In this document: positions 36,205-46,467 of the stretch, in pieces
Position numbering within the stretch: the first letter of the stretch is position 1
Layout: each line of letters begins with the position of its first letter
Source of the DNA: Nitrospira sp. MA-1
Lineage (GTDB): Bacteria; Nitrospirota; Nitrospiria; Nitrospirales; UBA8639
Length of the DNA stretch: 64,000 nt
Direction of reading: 5' to 3'
Assembly: GCA_032139905.1 (NCBI GenBank)
Contig: JAQJDB010000005.1
Span: 479,001 to 543,000 of the forward strand
Notes under the pieces: generated by a model
Database searches by the model: none
Told to the model about the DNA's origin: nothing
What the model saw: the letters and a program-made list of their open reading frames with translations, nothing else
Translations under genes and position numbers: made by a program

Positions 36205-37464
36205 CTAGGGCAATCCGGCAGTGGCGTTGGGTACAATCTGAAAAATCTTACCTTGATGACCGACCACATAGATTTCTCCCTCGCGATCTTCTCCAAAGGA
36301 CGCAATTTGTAAATCCGTATCCAGCAGTTGTGTGGTCTGCCCGTCGCGGTAGCCCCAGATTTCACCGGTACAATAATCCCCGAACACATAGACTCCTTCT
36401 AGCCATGGCACGTGTTTCCCACGATAGACATAGCCCCCGGTCACCGAACATCGTCCCTGTTCGTGCCGATATTCTGTAACCGGACGGACCACACCCTCGG
36501 CCAATTCGCAGTTTTTGCTGGGCTTGAAGCAGTGACTCCCTTCAAAGAGTCGCCATCCATAGTTTTTCCCTTTTGCAATTACATCTATTTCTTCCCAAAG
36601 ATTCTGTCCCACATCCCCGGCCCATAATTCCCCGGTCTGGCGGTCAAAGGAAAAACGCCAGGGGTTTCGAAGGCCAAGGGCAAAAATTTCAGGTTGGCCT
36701 TGTTGTCCGACAAATGGATTGTCTGCAGGGATGCGGTAGGGAGGGGGTCCATTCACATCAATCCGAAGGATTTTTCCTAGCAATGACTGTCGGTCTTGCG
36801 CTCGATTCTCGGGATCCCCACCTGCTCCGCCGTCTCCCATCCCAATGTACAACAATGCGTCCGGGCCAAAAGCGATCATGCCACCGTTATGGTTGCCGTA
36901 GGGTTGTGGAATGACGAGTCTGATGGTTTCCTGAGGGTTTGCTTGATTGGGGGCTGGTGAAACTTGATGCTCAGCAATCACCGTAGCGCCGTCCTGTGCC
37001 CTTGTGTAGTTGACAAAAAACCGGCCATTCGTTGAGTACTGAGGATGGAATGCCAGTCCCAGGAGCCCTCGTTCCCCTCCTGTGGACAGTTTTTCTGTTA
37101 TATCCAAGAAAAGAGACGGAATCCGTTGGCCTGGAGTCAGGATAACAATGCGGCCATGTTGTTCTACCACGAATAAGCGTTTGGTCTGATCCGGACTGCC
37201 TGTAAGAAAAACAGGCTTGGAAAATTCATGCTCCACCACGGGTTGCAATCCAATGGGTCCATTGGCAGGAGCAGGTTTTCCAGAAAGGCTCCAACTCAAC
37301 GTGGACCAAAGGCCTACCGCTATCCCTATGATGATTCCCATCGTCAGGGGGCCTCGTCGCCTTTGAGTCGGTCGATGGAGACGAAATGGGTGTTTTCTGG
37401 AAATGATGGAGGGGAATGGGGATTGCCCGGGAAATCGACGCCTTGTTATAACTTGAGAAGCCAT
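36205..37464 (-). CDS. PQQ-dependent sugar dehydrogenase (soluble Gdh/sorbosone-type)
   Basis: The 419-residue product has a basic N-terminus and one hydrophobic segment (about 42-62), then the beta-propeller typical of the family: RLFVVEQHGRIVIL, GGERGLLGLAFHPQY, NHNGGMIAFGPDALLYIGMGDGG, RNPWRFSFDRQTGELWAGDVGQ. The catalytic-type His and Arg and Ca/PQQ residues cannot be checked in full. Eukaryotic Hedgehog-interacting proteins share this fold. Substrate is unknown. Confidence 0.87.
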   Translation of the reverse strand: MASQVITRRRFPGQSPFPSIISRKHPFRLHRPTQRRRGPLTMGIIIGIAVGLWSTLSWSLSGKPAPANGPIGLQPVVEHEFSKPVFLTGSPDQTKRLFVVEQHGRIVILTPGQRIPSLFLDITEKLSTGGERGLLGLAFHPQYSTNGRFFVNYTRAQDGATVIAEHQVSPAPNQANPQETIRLVIPQPYGNHNGGMIAFGPDALLYIGMGDGGAGGDPENRAQDRQSLLGKILRIDVNGPPPYRIPADNPFVGQQGQPEIFALGLRNPWRFSFDRQTGELWAGDVGQNLWEEIDVIAKGKNYGWRLFEGSHCFKPSKNCELAEGVVRPVTEYRHEQGRCSVTGGYVYRGKHVPWLEGVYVFGDYCTGEIWGYRDGQTTQLLDTDLQIASFGEDREGEIYVVGHQGKIFQIVPNATAGLP

Positions 37465-37487
37465 AAGTTAATGTAAAGGAGAGTGAG

Positions 37488-37682
37488 ATGATCCTAAAGT
37501 ATGAGTCCGATATTTTAGATGACGAAAATGCCAGAGGGAATTTCTATCATGTCTGTCAGGGAAAGGTCCAGGACACGCCGGTAGGCATTCCTCCTGATGA
37601 TCAGCCCTATGAATGCCCCGCGTGTGGCATTGATCTGGAACAGGAAGATTTTATGTTGGCGCAACAACGGGGCTGGTCCTAA
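37488..37682 (+). CDS. small CXXC protein
   Basis: The 64-residue product has AAAGGAG before the ATG. It contains YHVCQG and YECPACGIDL, enough for a small zinc-ribbon or redox site. No family was recognised. It precedes a second small zinc-finger gene by 43 bases on the same strand. Confidence 0.7.
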   Translation: MILKYESDILDDENARGNFYHVCQGKVQDTPVGIPPDDQPYECPACGIDLEQEDFMLAQQRGWS

Positions 37683-37725
37683 TTGTTAGGAGAGGCCACC
37701 CCCATCTTATTGTAGGGAGGACCAG

Positions 37726-37941
37726 ATGGAGTTACCACGTAGCCACGAGAGAAAAACGGTATCGGTCATGCGCGGCCGCATGATGCTGTGTTCGGCTTGT
37801 TTCGACAGCATTCATGAAGAAAACTTAGTGGATGAAAAAAACTATGTGGCAGACCATGAGGCTTTTTTTGATCTTATTTGTCCGGGCTGCGAAGATTTGA
37901 ACCGTCCCCTCATCGACGATATGCTGGGCAGTTCGGAATAG
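37726..37941 (+). CDS. small zinc-ribbon-like protein
   Basis: The 71-residue product has AGGGAGGA ahead of the start. Two CXXC knuckles, CSAC and CPGC about 28 residues apart, form a likely zinc ribbon. Unknown family; with the gene before it it forms a small pair of metal-binding proteins. Confidence 0.7.
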   Translation: MELPRSHERKTVSVMRGRMMLCSACFDSIHEENLVDEKNYVADHEAFFDLICPGCEDLNRPLIDDMLGSSE

Positions 37942-38291
37942 CCCCAATCTTCATTTGATTGGACATGCTGAATGGGGTCCTCCACTCCAGGCCACCGCAT
38001 CTTCTTTCCGGTATTCTGCATCTCCCAGACTAGCCAATCCTGCCAATGAAATTTATGAGTCGGCGTTTGCTTAGAAGGCTGGGAATTGTCTACCCAAGCT
38101 TCTTGTGCCACCGCCGCGAAATGACGGAGCTGGCCCATCTCCTCCGATTGTTCAATCGGTTCGTCTTTTCAGAACCTTCCTGGTCGTCAACGTCATGTTC
38201 TTGTTCGTTTCCTAAACTCCTGTACAGATGAGACCGATAAGAAGAAGAGGGTCCAAAGTCGTCGTGAAGATTCCCGAGAAGGAGGTGTCCT

Positions 38292-38741
38292 ATGGGAGGC
38301 TTCAGATCTGGTCCACTTATCTTTATGGTCTTTGGGGTTGCCCCCATTTTCCTGTTTGCCTCCCCCACTCCCGCGTTGCCGTGTGAATCTCTACTCAATC
38401 CTCTGGCGTTTCAGGTTACGACCTTCACCCAAAACACCCTGCTTCCCAATGGCATGATGGCCATTCGGTATCCGGCAACTGAGCAGGAAGTTTCTCCGCA
38501 TGTCAGTGTGCATCGAATATTGATGGTGATTCCGGGATTACAGGAATCACTTCCGGAAGCCTCTGATATACACTATCGAATTGTTGAGGGAGATGGCACG
38601 ATCGGCTGGATAACCTATATCGTTTCCGCCCATGCATTGTTCTATGGCGTGGGTGAGGATTCCTTAGGCTTTCCGGAAAAGATGTGGATTGATCCCGAAG
38701 AGGATGGGCTGAACGGCAACGAACACATCAATGGCAGGTAA
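38292..38741 (+). CDS. hypothetical exported protein
   Basis: The 149-residue product has GAGAAGGAGG ahead of the ATG and a signal peptide (hydrophobic GPLIFMVFGVAPIFLFA, about 7-27). The mature part contains a Trp-Ile-Tyr strand region (GTIGWITYIV) and an acidic tail with an EF-hand-like DPEEDGLNGNE stretch. No family recognised. Confidence 0.7.
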   Translation: MGGFRSGPLIFMVFGVAPIFLFASPTPALPCESLLNPLAFQVTTFTQNTLLPNGMMAIRYPATEQEVSPHVSVHRILMVIPGLQESLPEASDIHYRIVEGDGTIGWITYIVSAHALFYGVGEDSLGFPEKMWIDPEEDGLNGNEHINGR

Positions 38742-38757
38742 ACTGATTCAGGGAAAT

Positions 38758-38774
38758 GAGGCGTCATACGCCTC
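38758..38774. other. hairpin between convergent genes
   Basis: GAGGCG and CGCCTC arms with a TCATA loop sit between the exported protein and the zinc-ribbon gene. A terminator role is possible but lacks a T-run. Confidence 0.35.
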
Positions 38775-38795
38775 CAGGGTAGATTGCCAGCCCGT

Positions 38796-39020
38796 TTAAT
38801 TCATCGAGCAGGCGCCGGGTCCCCGGGGATCTCCACAGGATCCGCAACTGCCCGGATCAACAATATTCATTCCACTACCTGTCCCGCCTACGGCAAATCC
38901 TGTCAGTTGTTTTTCTAACGTGTTGGCCTGACACTTTGGACATTCCGGAATTGTCGAGCTATGGACAAGCATTTCAAAATGATGCGAACATCCTTGACAC
39001 TTATAGGCAAATATCGGCAT
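38796..39020 (-). CDS. FmdB-type zinc ribbon protein
   Basis: The 74-residue protein starts MPIFAYKCQGCSHHFE and has a second knuckle CPKC, the FmdB/CXXC_CXXC_SSSS pattern. A Gly/Cys-rich tail (GSCGSCGDPRGPGAC) follows. Family members are thought to regulate or assist C1 enzymes, but the role is unclear. Confidence 0.88.
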   Translation of the reverse strand: MPIFAYKCQGCSHHFEMLVHSSTIPECPKCQANTLEKQLTGFAVGGTGSGMNIVDPGSCGSCGDPRGPGACSMN

Positions 39021-39140
39021 GGGTTCTGGACCTCCTTTTCAATGAAGTGGTAGATCTATTATAGGCGACCACATGAGATAAGGACAATGGAGGATCGCGA
39101 AGGGAGCGGGTTTACGGTCATGATGGAGAAGGAGAAAAAG

Positions 39141-39401
39141 ATGTATCAAGAAGAGGAATCATTTAATCTGCGGTTTTCCCTGGAAGCCAATTTCCCGGAT
39201 GAATATGAGGGCGAGGAAGATGAAAGGGCGTGGCTTGCCCATTGGGAAGAAAAAGTGAAGCCTGATATCGTGAAAAGTATATTTCGCACATTGGAACAGT
39301 ACCCTGACTGGGTGGCACGTTTTCGCAATCGAGGGATGGCAGCCACGGACGAGATTGAAATTGTCTTAGAAAAAACCTATACCGATTCTACATTGAATTA
39401 A
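39141..39401 (+). CDS. small acidic hypothetical protein
   Basis: The ATG at 39141 is chosen because AAGGAG lies six bases upstream; 39087 is an in-frame alternative with a site too close to the ATG. The 86-residue product has SFNLRFSLEANFPDEYEGEEDE, a conserved-looking acidic start, and WLAHWEEKVKPDIVKSIFRTLEQYPDW. Unrecognised family. It ends seven bases ahead of the FG-GAP gene. Confidence 0.65.
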   Translation: MYQEEESFNLRFSLEANFPDEYEGEEDERAWLAHWEEKVKPDIVKSIFRTLEQYPDWVARFRNRGMAATDEIEIVLEKTYTDSTLN

Positions 39402-39408
39402 CCGTATT

Positions 39409-40914
39409 ATGATCTTTTGGCCATTCGTGAAACGGTATGGAATCTTAGTTATTGCCTGGGTTTGTTTGGCTGGAGGTCCTGCCTATGCCCAGAATCTTAT
39501 CTATTCCCCCACACCGGGCAATCCGGTTGGACGCGCTCCGCAAGCCATCACAGCGGGAGATTTCAATGGAGACGGATTGTGGGATATGGCGACGGTTAAC
39601 AGCACTTCCGACGACGTCTCAGTGCTCTTAGGCAACGGCAATGGCACCTTTCAATCTGCGGTATCCTTTGGAGTCGGGAAAATTCCCCTGGCGGTGGTGG
39701 CCGCCGATATGGATGGCGACAGCCGTCTCGACTTGGTCCTGGCGTTAACCGGCTCTGATCAGGTCGTTGTGCTGAAAGGTGAGGGCACAGGAATGTTTCA
39801 GAAGTTGGCCAGCCAGGGGGCAGGCAAGGGGACGACCTTTTTAGCGGTCCGGGATCTTAACGGGGATGGGTGGAGTGATGTGGTGGCAGTGAATAGCGGA
39901 CGATTTGGTTACTACCCGCCTTTTGATCTTGCGGTGCTCTTAAATGATGGCAAGGGAGGCATGTTGGCCCCCGTGACTTATGAACAGAACGGGCGTGACG
40001 GAATGTTTCCTACCGGTGTGCTGGTCGAGGATCTGACAGGCGATGGAAAACCGGATCTTGCGGTAACATGGAGTCAGCCGAGTTGGCGTTCTCCCAACGG
40101 GCTTGTCTCCATACTGAAGAATGCCGGGAATGGGACATTTGCCCCTGAGAAGGAACTCAAGTCTGGTTTTACCTTAAGCGCGGTTCAGGGGGCCGACATC
40201 AACCATGATGGATTGGTTGACCTTGCCGTGACCAGCCTCTTTTCGGACAGCGTTCGTATTCTGCTTCAGCAGGATGGAGGAACGTTTACCGAATTGGATC
40301 CCATTAAAGTGGGCTTTGCCCCGGTGGGCGTGACGTTTCGGGATTTTAATGGGGATCAAGAAATAGACATGGTTGTGGTCAATCGTGATTCCAATAGTCT
40401 GTCGATTTTGTTGGGGGATGGAGCCGGCCTTTTTACCTCAGCGGGACACTTTGGTGTTGGAGCCGCGCCGTCAGCCATGGTTGTGGAGGATTTTGATCAA
40501 GACCAATTTCCCGATTTGGCCACGGCCAGCACCAATGCCGATGGCGTTTCGGTACTGCTTAGCGGAGATGCGGCTATCCCCCTCCCAAGCCTGAGCACCG
40601 ATGTCCTGGTCTATGAGATGGAGTCGGGCCAGGAGACGGATCCCTCCTCCTCTACTCATGTGGTGCGGGTCTCCAACATTGGATTGGGACTTCTCAAAAT
40701 TGTGGATGTGAAGATCACCGGCAATGAAGCGGATGCCTTTTCTGTTGTGGAGAACACTTGCGCGGATGTCACGTTGCATACGGGCGATTCGTGCATGCTC
40801 AATGTCGGATTCGCTCTACATGAGCCGGGAACGCACTATGCCATGCTTATGGTTCACGATAATGCCAGCGGTAGTCCGCGTCGTGTGGTGTTAAAAGCTC
40901 TGGTGAAAAGTTAA
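39409..40914 (+). CDS. secreted FG-GAP/VCBS repeat protein
   Basis: The 501-residue product has a signal peptide ending AYAQ (about 1-28) and about six propeller repeats of the DFNGDG...DLA type with Ca-binding DxDxDG loops (AGDFNGDGLWDMATVN; ADMDGDSRLDLVLA; RDLNGDGWSDVVAVN). A C-terminal Ig-like module (about 415-500) has NTCADVTLHTGDSCMLNV, resembling a choice-of-anchor D/ASH domain. It is probably a surface or periplasmic adhesion-type protein. Confidence 0.85.
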   Translation: MIFWPFVKRYGILVIAWVCLAGGPAYAQNLIYSPTPGNPVGRAPQAITAGDFNGDGLWDMATVNSTSDDVSVLLGNGNGTFQSAVSFGVGKIPLAVVAADMDGDSRLDLVLALTGSDQVVVLKGEGTGMFQKLASQGAGKGTTFLAVRDLNGDGWSDVVAVNSGRFGYYPPFDLAVLLNDGKGGMLAPVTYEQNGRDGMFPTGVLVEDLTGDGKPDLAVTWSQPSWRSPNGLVSILKNAGNGTFAPEKELKSGFTLSAVQGADINHDGLVDLAVTSLFSDSVRILLQQDGGTFTELDPIKVGFAPVGVTFRDFNGDQEIDMVVVNRDSNSLSILLGDGAGLFTSAGHFGVGAAPSAMVVEDFDQDQFPDLATASTNADGVSVLLSGDAAIPLPSLSTDVLVYEMESGQETDPSSSTHVVRVSNIGLGLLKIVDVKITGNEADAFSVVENTCADVTLHTGDSCMLNVGFALHEPGTHYAMLMVHDNASGSPRRVVLKALVKS

Positions 40915-41056
40915 GAAGGTGCTCTCCTGAGCATGAATGTGAAACTGAACCAGCTCTTTTGACCCTCCCTTCATCCCGTTATTTGAATTCTGCGCTTCAA
41001 ACCTTTCCCAAAATCCGGTATGCTCTTCTTCCGTTTCCTGAAGCAGAGTGACTTTC

Positions 41057-43096
41057 ATGTCGACTTCCGGTCAATCCAGTCAAAATGTGTGGGTGGGTAT
41101 CGATATTGGGGGGACCTTTACCGACTTTGTGGTCTGTTCCTCCTCGGATCAATCTCTTCCTCTTCAGCGATTTAAAATTCTTTCGACCCCGGCCGATCCT
41201 GCGGAAGCGGTCCTGCAAGGGTTAGCCCGTCTTTCTCACCATCCTGGTCGTCATATTGTGCATGGTTCCACCGTGGCCACTAATGCCATCCTGGAACGGA
41301 AAGGGGCTCGGACGGCTCTCATCACGACTAAAGGTTTTCGCGATGTGCTGCTTATTGGACGGCAAAATCGTCCTGATTTGTATGACCTGTTCCCTGTCAT
41401 TCCTCCGCCCTTAGTCCCTCGTGAATGGTCCTTCGAAATCTTGGAGCGGGTGGATTGTGAAGGGAACATCCTGACGCCTCTTCAGGAACAAGATCTTGTC
41501 TCAATTCTTGAAATGTTCCGGCGTGAGGCGATTCAGTCTGTGGGCGTGTCGTTTCTGTTTTCCTTTGTGAATCCTGCTCATGAGCAATGGGTGACGGCGC
41601 GCTTGCGTGACGAAGGATTCTTTGTGACGGGTTCCTCTGAAATCCTGCCGGAATTTCGGGAATATGAACGAACCAGTACGACGCTGGTGAATGCCTATGT
41701 GTCTCCCGTGCTCGATGCCTATTTGGGCCGTTTAGAACGGGAGATAAAACCGACCGAGTTTCATATTGTGCAATCGAACGGGGGACGTATTTCCGTCGCC
41801 CAAGCGCGAGGGCATGGTGTCCGCTCCATTCTGTCCGGTCCGGCCGGGGGTGTGGTGGGTGCGCGATACCTGGCAGGGTTGGCGGGCTTCACCAGGATTC
41901 TGACCTATGATATGGGCGGGACGTCCACAGACGTGGCGTTGGTCAATGAGACGATTCACGTCACGACAGAAGCCAAAGTTGGGGGGAATCCCATTCGTGT
42001 GCCTGTCATCGATATCCATACAGTCGGTGCCGGAGGTGGCTCCCTGGCTACCGTCGATGCGGGCGGTAATCTTCGTGTGGGACCTCAAAGTGCCGGAGCG
42101 CAACCGGGTCCGGTGTGTTATGGGCGGGGCGGGACGATTCCGACGGTCACCGATGCCCATGTGGTCCTGGGTCGATTGCCGACTGACGGGTTTTTAGGTG
42201 GCCGGATGGGATTGAATGTCGAAGCGGCGCAACAGGCGTTCGATGAACTGAGCCGGCAGATGGTTCTGACACCTCGTTCCGGTTTGGATATCCGGCAGAC
42301 CTTGGCCTTGGGCATGATCCAAATTGCCAATGTGCATATGGAGCGCGCGTTGCGTGTCATCTCGGTGGAGCGGGGAGAAGATCCGAGGGAAACCGTCTTG
42401 GTGGCATTTGGTGGTGCAGGCGGATTACATGCGTGTGATCTGGCCAGGGCGTTGGGTATCCCGCACGTGATGGTGTCACCCATGGCCGCCACGCTCTCGG
42501 CTCTGGGCATGTTGGCTGCGGATGTGCAATTGGATTACGTCCAGACGGTGATGTTGCCGGGAAGCACGCCGATGGAGATTCTTGAACAGTCGACGCAACC
42601 GTTGGTTGATCAGGGGCAAGAAGACTTACATCGGGAAGGCGTGGATCCTGACCAATGGGTTCTCTCTCGAATCGTCGATGTTCGATATGTCGGTCAATCC
42701 TTCGACTTAGCGGTGCCGCTGACTTCCAAATTTCACGAGGAATTTCATCGGATCCATCACGCACGCTATGGCTATAGCCAGACAGAGACGCCTATCGAAA
42801 TTGTAAATGTACGAGTCCGGGCAGTCGGCCATGTGACGCCGCCGACCATTCCCACCAGGCCGCTGGGGTCAGCCGATCCGACTGCAGCCAAGTGGGAAGA
42901 TCGTCCGGTAGTTTTGCCTCAAGGGATGCAACCGGTCCCGCATTATTGGGGAACCCGCTTGTGTCCGGGACATGAAATCAATGGACCGGCTATTCTGGTT
43001 CTGGATGATACGACGATCTATATCGGACCCACGGATCATGCCGCGATTGATACCTATTCGAATATTCTTATAAAGGTTGGAGCCACCGATGGATGA
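41057..43096 (+). CDS. hyuA: hydantoinase/oxoprolinase subunit A (HyuA)
   Basis: The 679-residue product has an N-terminal hydantoinase A-type domain (VGIDIGGTFTDFVV, HGSTVATNAILERKG) and central hydantoinase domain (GPAGGVVGARYLAGL, YDMGGTSTDVAL), with AGGGSLATVDAGG. It belongs to the ATP-dependent oxoprolinase/hydantoinase/acetophenone carboxylase class. HyuB overlaps its 3' end. The substrate is unknown. The upstream GTG at 41048 is an alternative start; neither has a clear ribosome site. Confidence 0.9.
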   Translation: MSTSGQSSQNVWVGIDIGGTFTDFVVCSSSDQSLPLQRFKILSTPADPAEAVLQGLARLSHHPGRHIVHGSTVATNAILERKGARTALITTKGFRDVLLIGRQNRPDLYDLFPVIPPPLVPREWSFEILERVDCEGNILTPLQEQDLVSILEMFRREAIQSVGVSFLFSFVNPAHEQWVTARLRDEGFFVTGSSEILPEFREYERTSTTLVNAYVSPVLDAYLGRLEREIKPTEFHIVQSNGGRISVAQARGHGVRSILSGPAGGVVGARYLAGLAGFTRILTYDMGGTSTDVALVNETIHVTTEAKVGGNPIRVPVIDIHTVGAGGGSLATVDAGGNLRVGPQSAGAQPGPVCYGRGGTIPTVTDAHVVLGRLPTDGFLGGRMGLNVEAAQQAFDELSRQMVLTPRSGLDIRQTLALGMIQIANVHMERALRVISVERGEDPRETVLVAFGGAGGLHACDLARALGIPHVMVSPMAATLSALGMLAADVQLDYVQTVMLPGSTPMEILEQSTQPLVDQGQEDLHREGVDPDQWVLSRIVDVRYVGQSFDLAVPLTSKFHEEFHRIHHARYGYSQTETPIEIVNVRVRAVGHVTPPTIPTRPLGSADPTAAKWEDRPVVLPQGMQPVPHYWGTRLCPGHEINGPAILVLDDTTIYIGPTDHAAIDTYSNILIKVGATDG

Positions 43097-44657
43097 TCCC
43101 ATTCGCACAGAAATGATGAAGCACCGGTTGGTGTCTGTGGCTGAAGAAATGGGCGCTCGCCTGCAAAGGGCTGCCTTCTCGCCCAACATTAAAGAACGCT
43201 GTGATTTTTCCTGCGCGGTGTTTGATGCATCCGGAAACTTGGTCGCGCAAGCAGCGCATATTCCCGTTCATCTTGGCGCCATGCCGCTGTCGGTGCAAGC
43301 CTGCCTTGAGTCCTTGACGTTGGCGCCTGGTGATGTGGCCATGGTCAACGATCCCTATCGCGGGGGCACGCATCTTCCCGATCTTACAGTGGTCTCGCCA
43401 ATTTTTATGACAAACACCTCTCCTCCTACTCTCTTAGGGTTGGTCGCTAATCGCGCGCACCATGCCGATATTGGCGGGATGTCGGCAGGGTCGATGCCGT
43501 TGTCGCAAGAAATATATCAAGAAGGACTGATTATTCCTCCAGTGAAACTCATGGTGGGCGGTAAAAAAAATGATGACGTCTGGCGGCTGTTCTTAGCGAA
43601 TGTCCGGACTCCAGAGGAACGCATGGGTGATCTCCAGGCTCAATTGGCGGCGAATCAGATTGGAAGTGAACGGATGCGAGCGATGGCTGAACGGTTTGGC
43701 ATGCAACCGCTGCTCGCGGAAATGGATGCCTTGCTTCGTTATAGCGAACGCATGACCCGCCAGTTAATCAGCATGTTGCCCAATGGCTGCTACCGTTTTG
43801 AAGATGCCCTGGATAACGATGGATTCACCGAGGAACCTGCTGTCATTCGTGTCGCCATTATGATCGAAGATGAAGAAGTCACGGTCGATTTTTCGGGAAC
43901 CGATGCGCAGCGGCCTGGTAGCATTAACGCCGTCTATCCGGTCACGTTGTCCGCAGTGGCCTATGTGTTCCGATGTGTATTGGGGTTGGATATCCCTGCC
44001 AATAGCGGATGCCTTCGACCGATTCACATTATTGCGCCGGAAGGCACGCTGGTAAATGCCCGTCGTCCTGCCGCGGTGGCGGCCGGAAATGTCGAAACCT
44101 CCCAGCGAATCGTGGATATCCTGCTGGGAGCCCTGGCGCAAGCCTGCCCTGATCGCATTCCGGCAGCCAGCCAGGGAACCATGAACAACCTCACCATCGG
44201 TGGATGGGATCAACGACACAACCGGCCCTTTGCCTATTACGAAACCATCGGAGGCGGAATGGGTGCAGGTCCTCAATTCGATGGGGCGAGCGGACGCCAT
44301 TCACACATGACTAATACGCTGAATACCCCGGTGGAAGCCGTTGAATATGCCTATCCATTTCGAATTTCCCGCTATGCTTTGCGCGAAGGTTCAGGAGGAA
44401 GCGGTCAGTATCAAGGTGGAGATGGAATCGTGCGGACATACGAATTTCTTCAACCTGCCGAGGTGACGTTGTTGTCCGACCGACGGATTACCAAGCCCTA
44501 TGGATTGGAGGGGGGGGCACCAGGTGAATCCGGGTGCAACAACCTGAGACAAAACGGCGTTGAAAAAGACGTGAGTGGAAAATGTTCATTCCCCGTTGAA
44601 GCAGGCGATGAACTCACCATCGATACTCCGGGCGGCGGCGGTTTCGGAAAATCCTGA
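43089..44657 (+). CDS. hyuB: hydantoinase/oxoprolinase subunit B (HyuB)
   Basis: The ATG at 43089 is preferred for its GGAG six bases upstream and overlaps hyuA by eight bases. The 522 residues include [50 protein letters not shown] and [14 protein letters not shown], typical of HyuB. It ends TPGGGGFG, the usual C-terminal mark of the family. It forms the complex with HyuA. Confidence 0.92.
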   Translation: MDDPIRTEMMKHRLVSVAEEMGARLQRAAFSPNIKERCDFSCAVFDASGNLVAQAAHIPVHLGAMPLSVQACLESLTLAPGDVAMVNDPYRGGTHLPDLTVVSPIFMTNTSPPTLLGLVANRAHHADIGGMSAGSMPLSQEIYQEGLIIPPVKLMVGGKKNDDVWRLFLANVRTPEERMGDLQAQLAANQIGSERMRAMAERFGMQPLLAEMDALLRYSERMTRQLISMLPNGCYRFEDALDNDGFTEEPAVIRVAIMIEDEEVTVDFSGTDAQRPGSINAVYPVTLSAVAYVFRCVLGLDIPANSGCLRPIHIIAPEGTLVNARRPAAVAAGNVETSQRIVDILLGALAQACPDRIPAASQGTMNNLTIGGWDQRHNRPFAYYETIGGGMGAGPQFDGASGRHSHMTNTLNTPVEAVEYAYPFRISRYALREGSGGSGQYQGGDGIVRTYEFLQPAEVTLLSDRRITKPYGLEGGAPGESGCNNLRQNGVEKDVSGKCSFPVEAGDELTIDTPGGGGFGKS

Positions 44658-45303
44658 AGCCGTCCCACCGGGATGTTTCTACAGCTAATCCATACAGAAA
44701 TTATGGTTCTGGTTTTATACCTTCACGATGCATGTGGGGAATCCTTATGAAGGGATGGCCAGTCAAAACATGTTCGGAGGTGAATACGTCACAATAGTGC
44801 ACCCAACTTACGCGTCAAATGGATTTTAGGTGTTGCCGGGTTTCGCCCCGGCAGGCGAGGCCCTTTTGTTTCGGCAAAAGGCCCCAAAACCAGTTACGCC
44901 CCGTCTGGCCTTAATTGAGGGGACGGACGCAAGCCTGCAGAGGGCGGACCAACTCGCGCTGCTCAAACAAGGTCCACCACCTGATAAGAGCGTCCTCCCT
45001 TGGGCCAGACGGCAGGCGTCGGACCATGGGAGAGATACCTTGCAAGGATTCACATGAAAAAACCTGGACCCCTATATTCTGTAGTCCGGTATTTATCTGA
45101 AAATTTGTTGGCACTGCCAGCCATGCAAGGTAGTGAAATGCCCCTCTGTTAGCTATCGGGTTGACGAAATTCAGGGAATAACTAGAATATCGGTTGCCGT
45201 AGAGAATGTTACATGAACAAGCGGTGCAATAAACCTAATTCAAAAAATCTACAAACCGACTGAAATTCAGGCCATAATTCCAGGTGTAAAGAAACATAAG
45301 ACC
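44658..45303. other. 646-base intergenic stretch with structured segment
   Basis: No true gene is supported. The middle part (44826-45057) is open on both strands and full of hairpins; see the separate repeat entry. The last 200 bases before the TIR gene are AT-richer and show no promoter that can be named with confidence. Confidence 0.5.
44826..45057. repeat. structured, repeat-like segment open on both strands
   Basis: TGCCGGG/CCCGGCA (44834-44853, loop TTTCGC) and CCTTTTG/CAAAAGG (44862-44881, loop TTTCGG) are strong hairpins in succession. About 75 codons are open on both strands over the same bases, which fits a conserved palindromic element rather than a gene. The translated minus strand resembles hypothetical proteins I have seen in many Betaproteobacteria; this is recollection, not a search. 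Confidence 0.45.
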
Positions 45304-46467
45304 ATGTCGGGTATCTTCATCAGTTATCGACGAGAGGATAGTATTGCCTATGCCAGTTGGTTATTTGACCTGTTAGCGGACCGCTTCGGCGAAAAACAAA
45401 TCTTTATGGACATCGATACGATGAAGGTTGGACTGGATTTTATGGAGCAAATCGAAAAGGCTGTCCAATCGTGTGATGTCCTGATTGCCGTCATCGGGAA
45501 GACATGGGTGAAGATACAAGATGAAGAAGGCCTCCGGCGATTAGACAATCCTGAGGATTTCGTTCGGGTCGAAATTCAGGCCGCGCTTGAGCGGAATATC
45601 CCGGTCATTCCGCTCCTTGTGGGTGGAGCGGGCATGCCAAAGGCTACGGATTTACCCGATCCGATCGCCAAATTGGCTCGACGGCATGCAATGAATATGA
45701 GCGATGAGCGCTTTCGCGCCGATGCCACTCGACTGATTGAACAGATCAGCGAATATGTGACTGGGGCTGAGTCTGAACCTCCGCCAGAACCGGAATCGAA
45801 AGTACCCGAGGGGATGGTCCTGATTCCCAAGGGGCCGTTTTTGTATGGTTAAGAGCGAGTTCGTGAAGATATTCCCTATGATTACTATATGGATATCTAT
45901 CCGGTGACGAATGATCAATACAAGGCGTTCATGCTGGCCAATGGCTATGGCTCCAAAAAATTTTGGTCGGAAGAGGGGTGGGCCTGGAAGCAGGAAAATC
46001 AGGTGAATAGCCCGAAGCATTGGACTGAATCCAAATGGAACAAAGCCGACCATCCCGTTGTGGGTGTCAGTTACTATGAGGCGGAAGCCTTTGCCTCCTG
46101 GGCGGGCAAGCGATTGCCCACAGAACAAGAGTGGGAGAAAGCCGCGCGCGGGAATGCTGGTCGGGAGTATCCCTGGGGCAATGAATTCGATACGACTAAA
46201 TGCAATTCCTATGAATCAGGTATTAATGCGACCACCCCGGTTACGAAATATTTGCAGGGCGTGAGTCCATTTGGCTGTTTTGACATGGCCGGAAATGTGG
46301 GGGAATGGTGTGGAAGCTGGTATAAGCAATTCCCTCCACAGCGTGTGATCCGGGGCGGTGCCTGGAACGATACTCCGGTGTACTTGCGTGCATCGTTCCG
46401 GTACGGGAGCCCCGTCATCTTCCGGGGCAGTTATTTCGGCGTTCGTCTTGCCCTGGCCACTCCCTAA
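45304..46467 (+). pseudogene. TIR - formylglycine-generating-enzyme-like (FGE) gene split by in-frame stop
   Basis: Residues 1-150 are a TIR domain (MSGIFISYRREDS; FMDIDTMKVGLDF; candidate catalytic Glu90 in DFVRVEIQAAL). Then MVLIPKGPFLYG starts a C-type-lectin-fold FGE domain. A TAA (45850-45852) interrupts, and the same frame continues YDYYMDIYPVTNDQYKAFM, WEKAARGNAG, YPWGNEFDTTKCN, GNVGEWCGSW and RVIRGGAWN to 46467. The product would be about 387 residues if read through. TIR-FGE fusions occur in signalling and defence contexts. A true stop would leave a TIR-only protein; sequencing error is possible. Confidence 0.75.

Noticed and set aside
44826-45057. Proteins of 75 residues on either strand
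   Set aside because: Both strands are open over the same bases and hairpins dominate, so a structured repeat is more likely than a gene.
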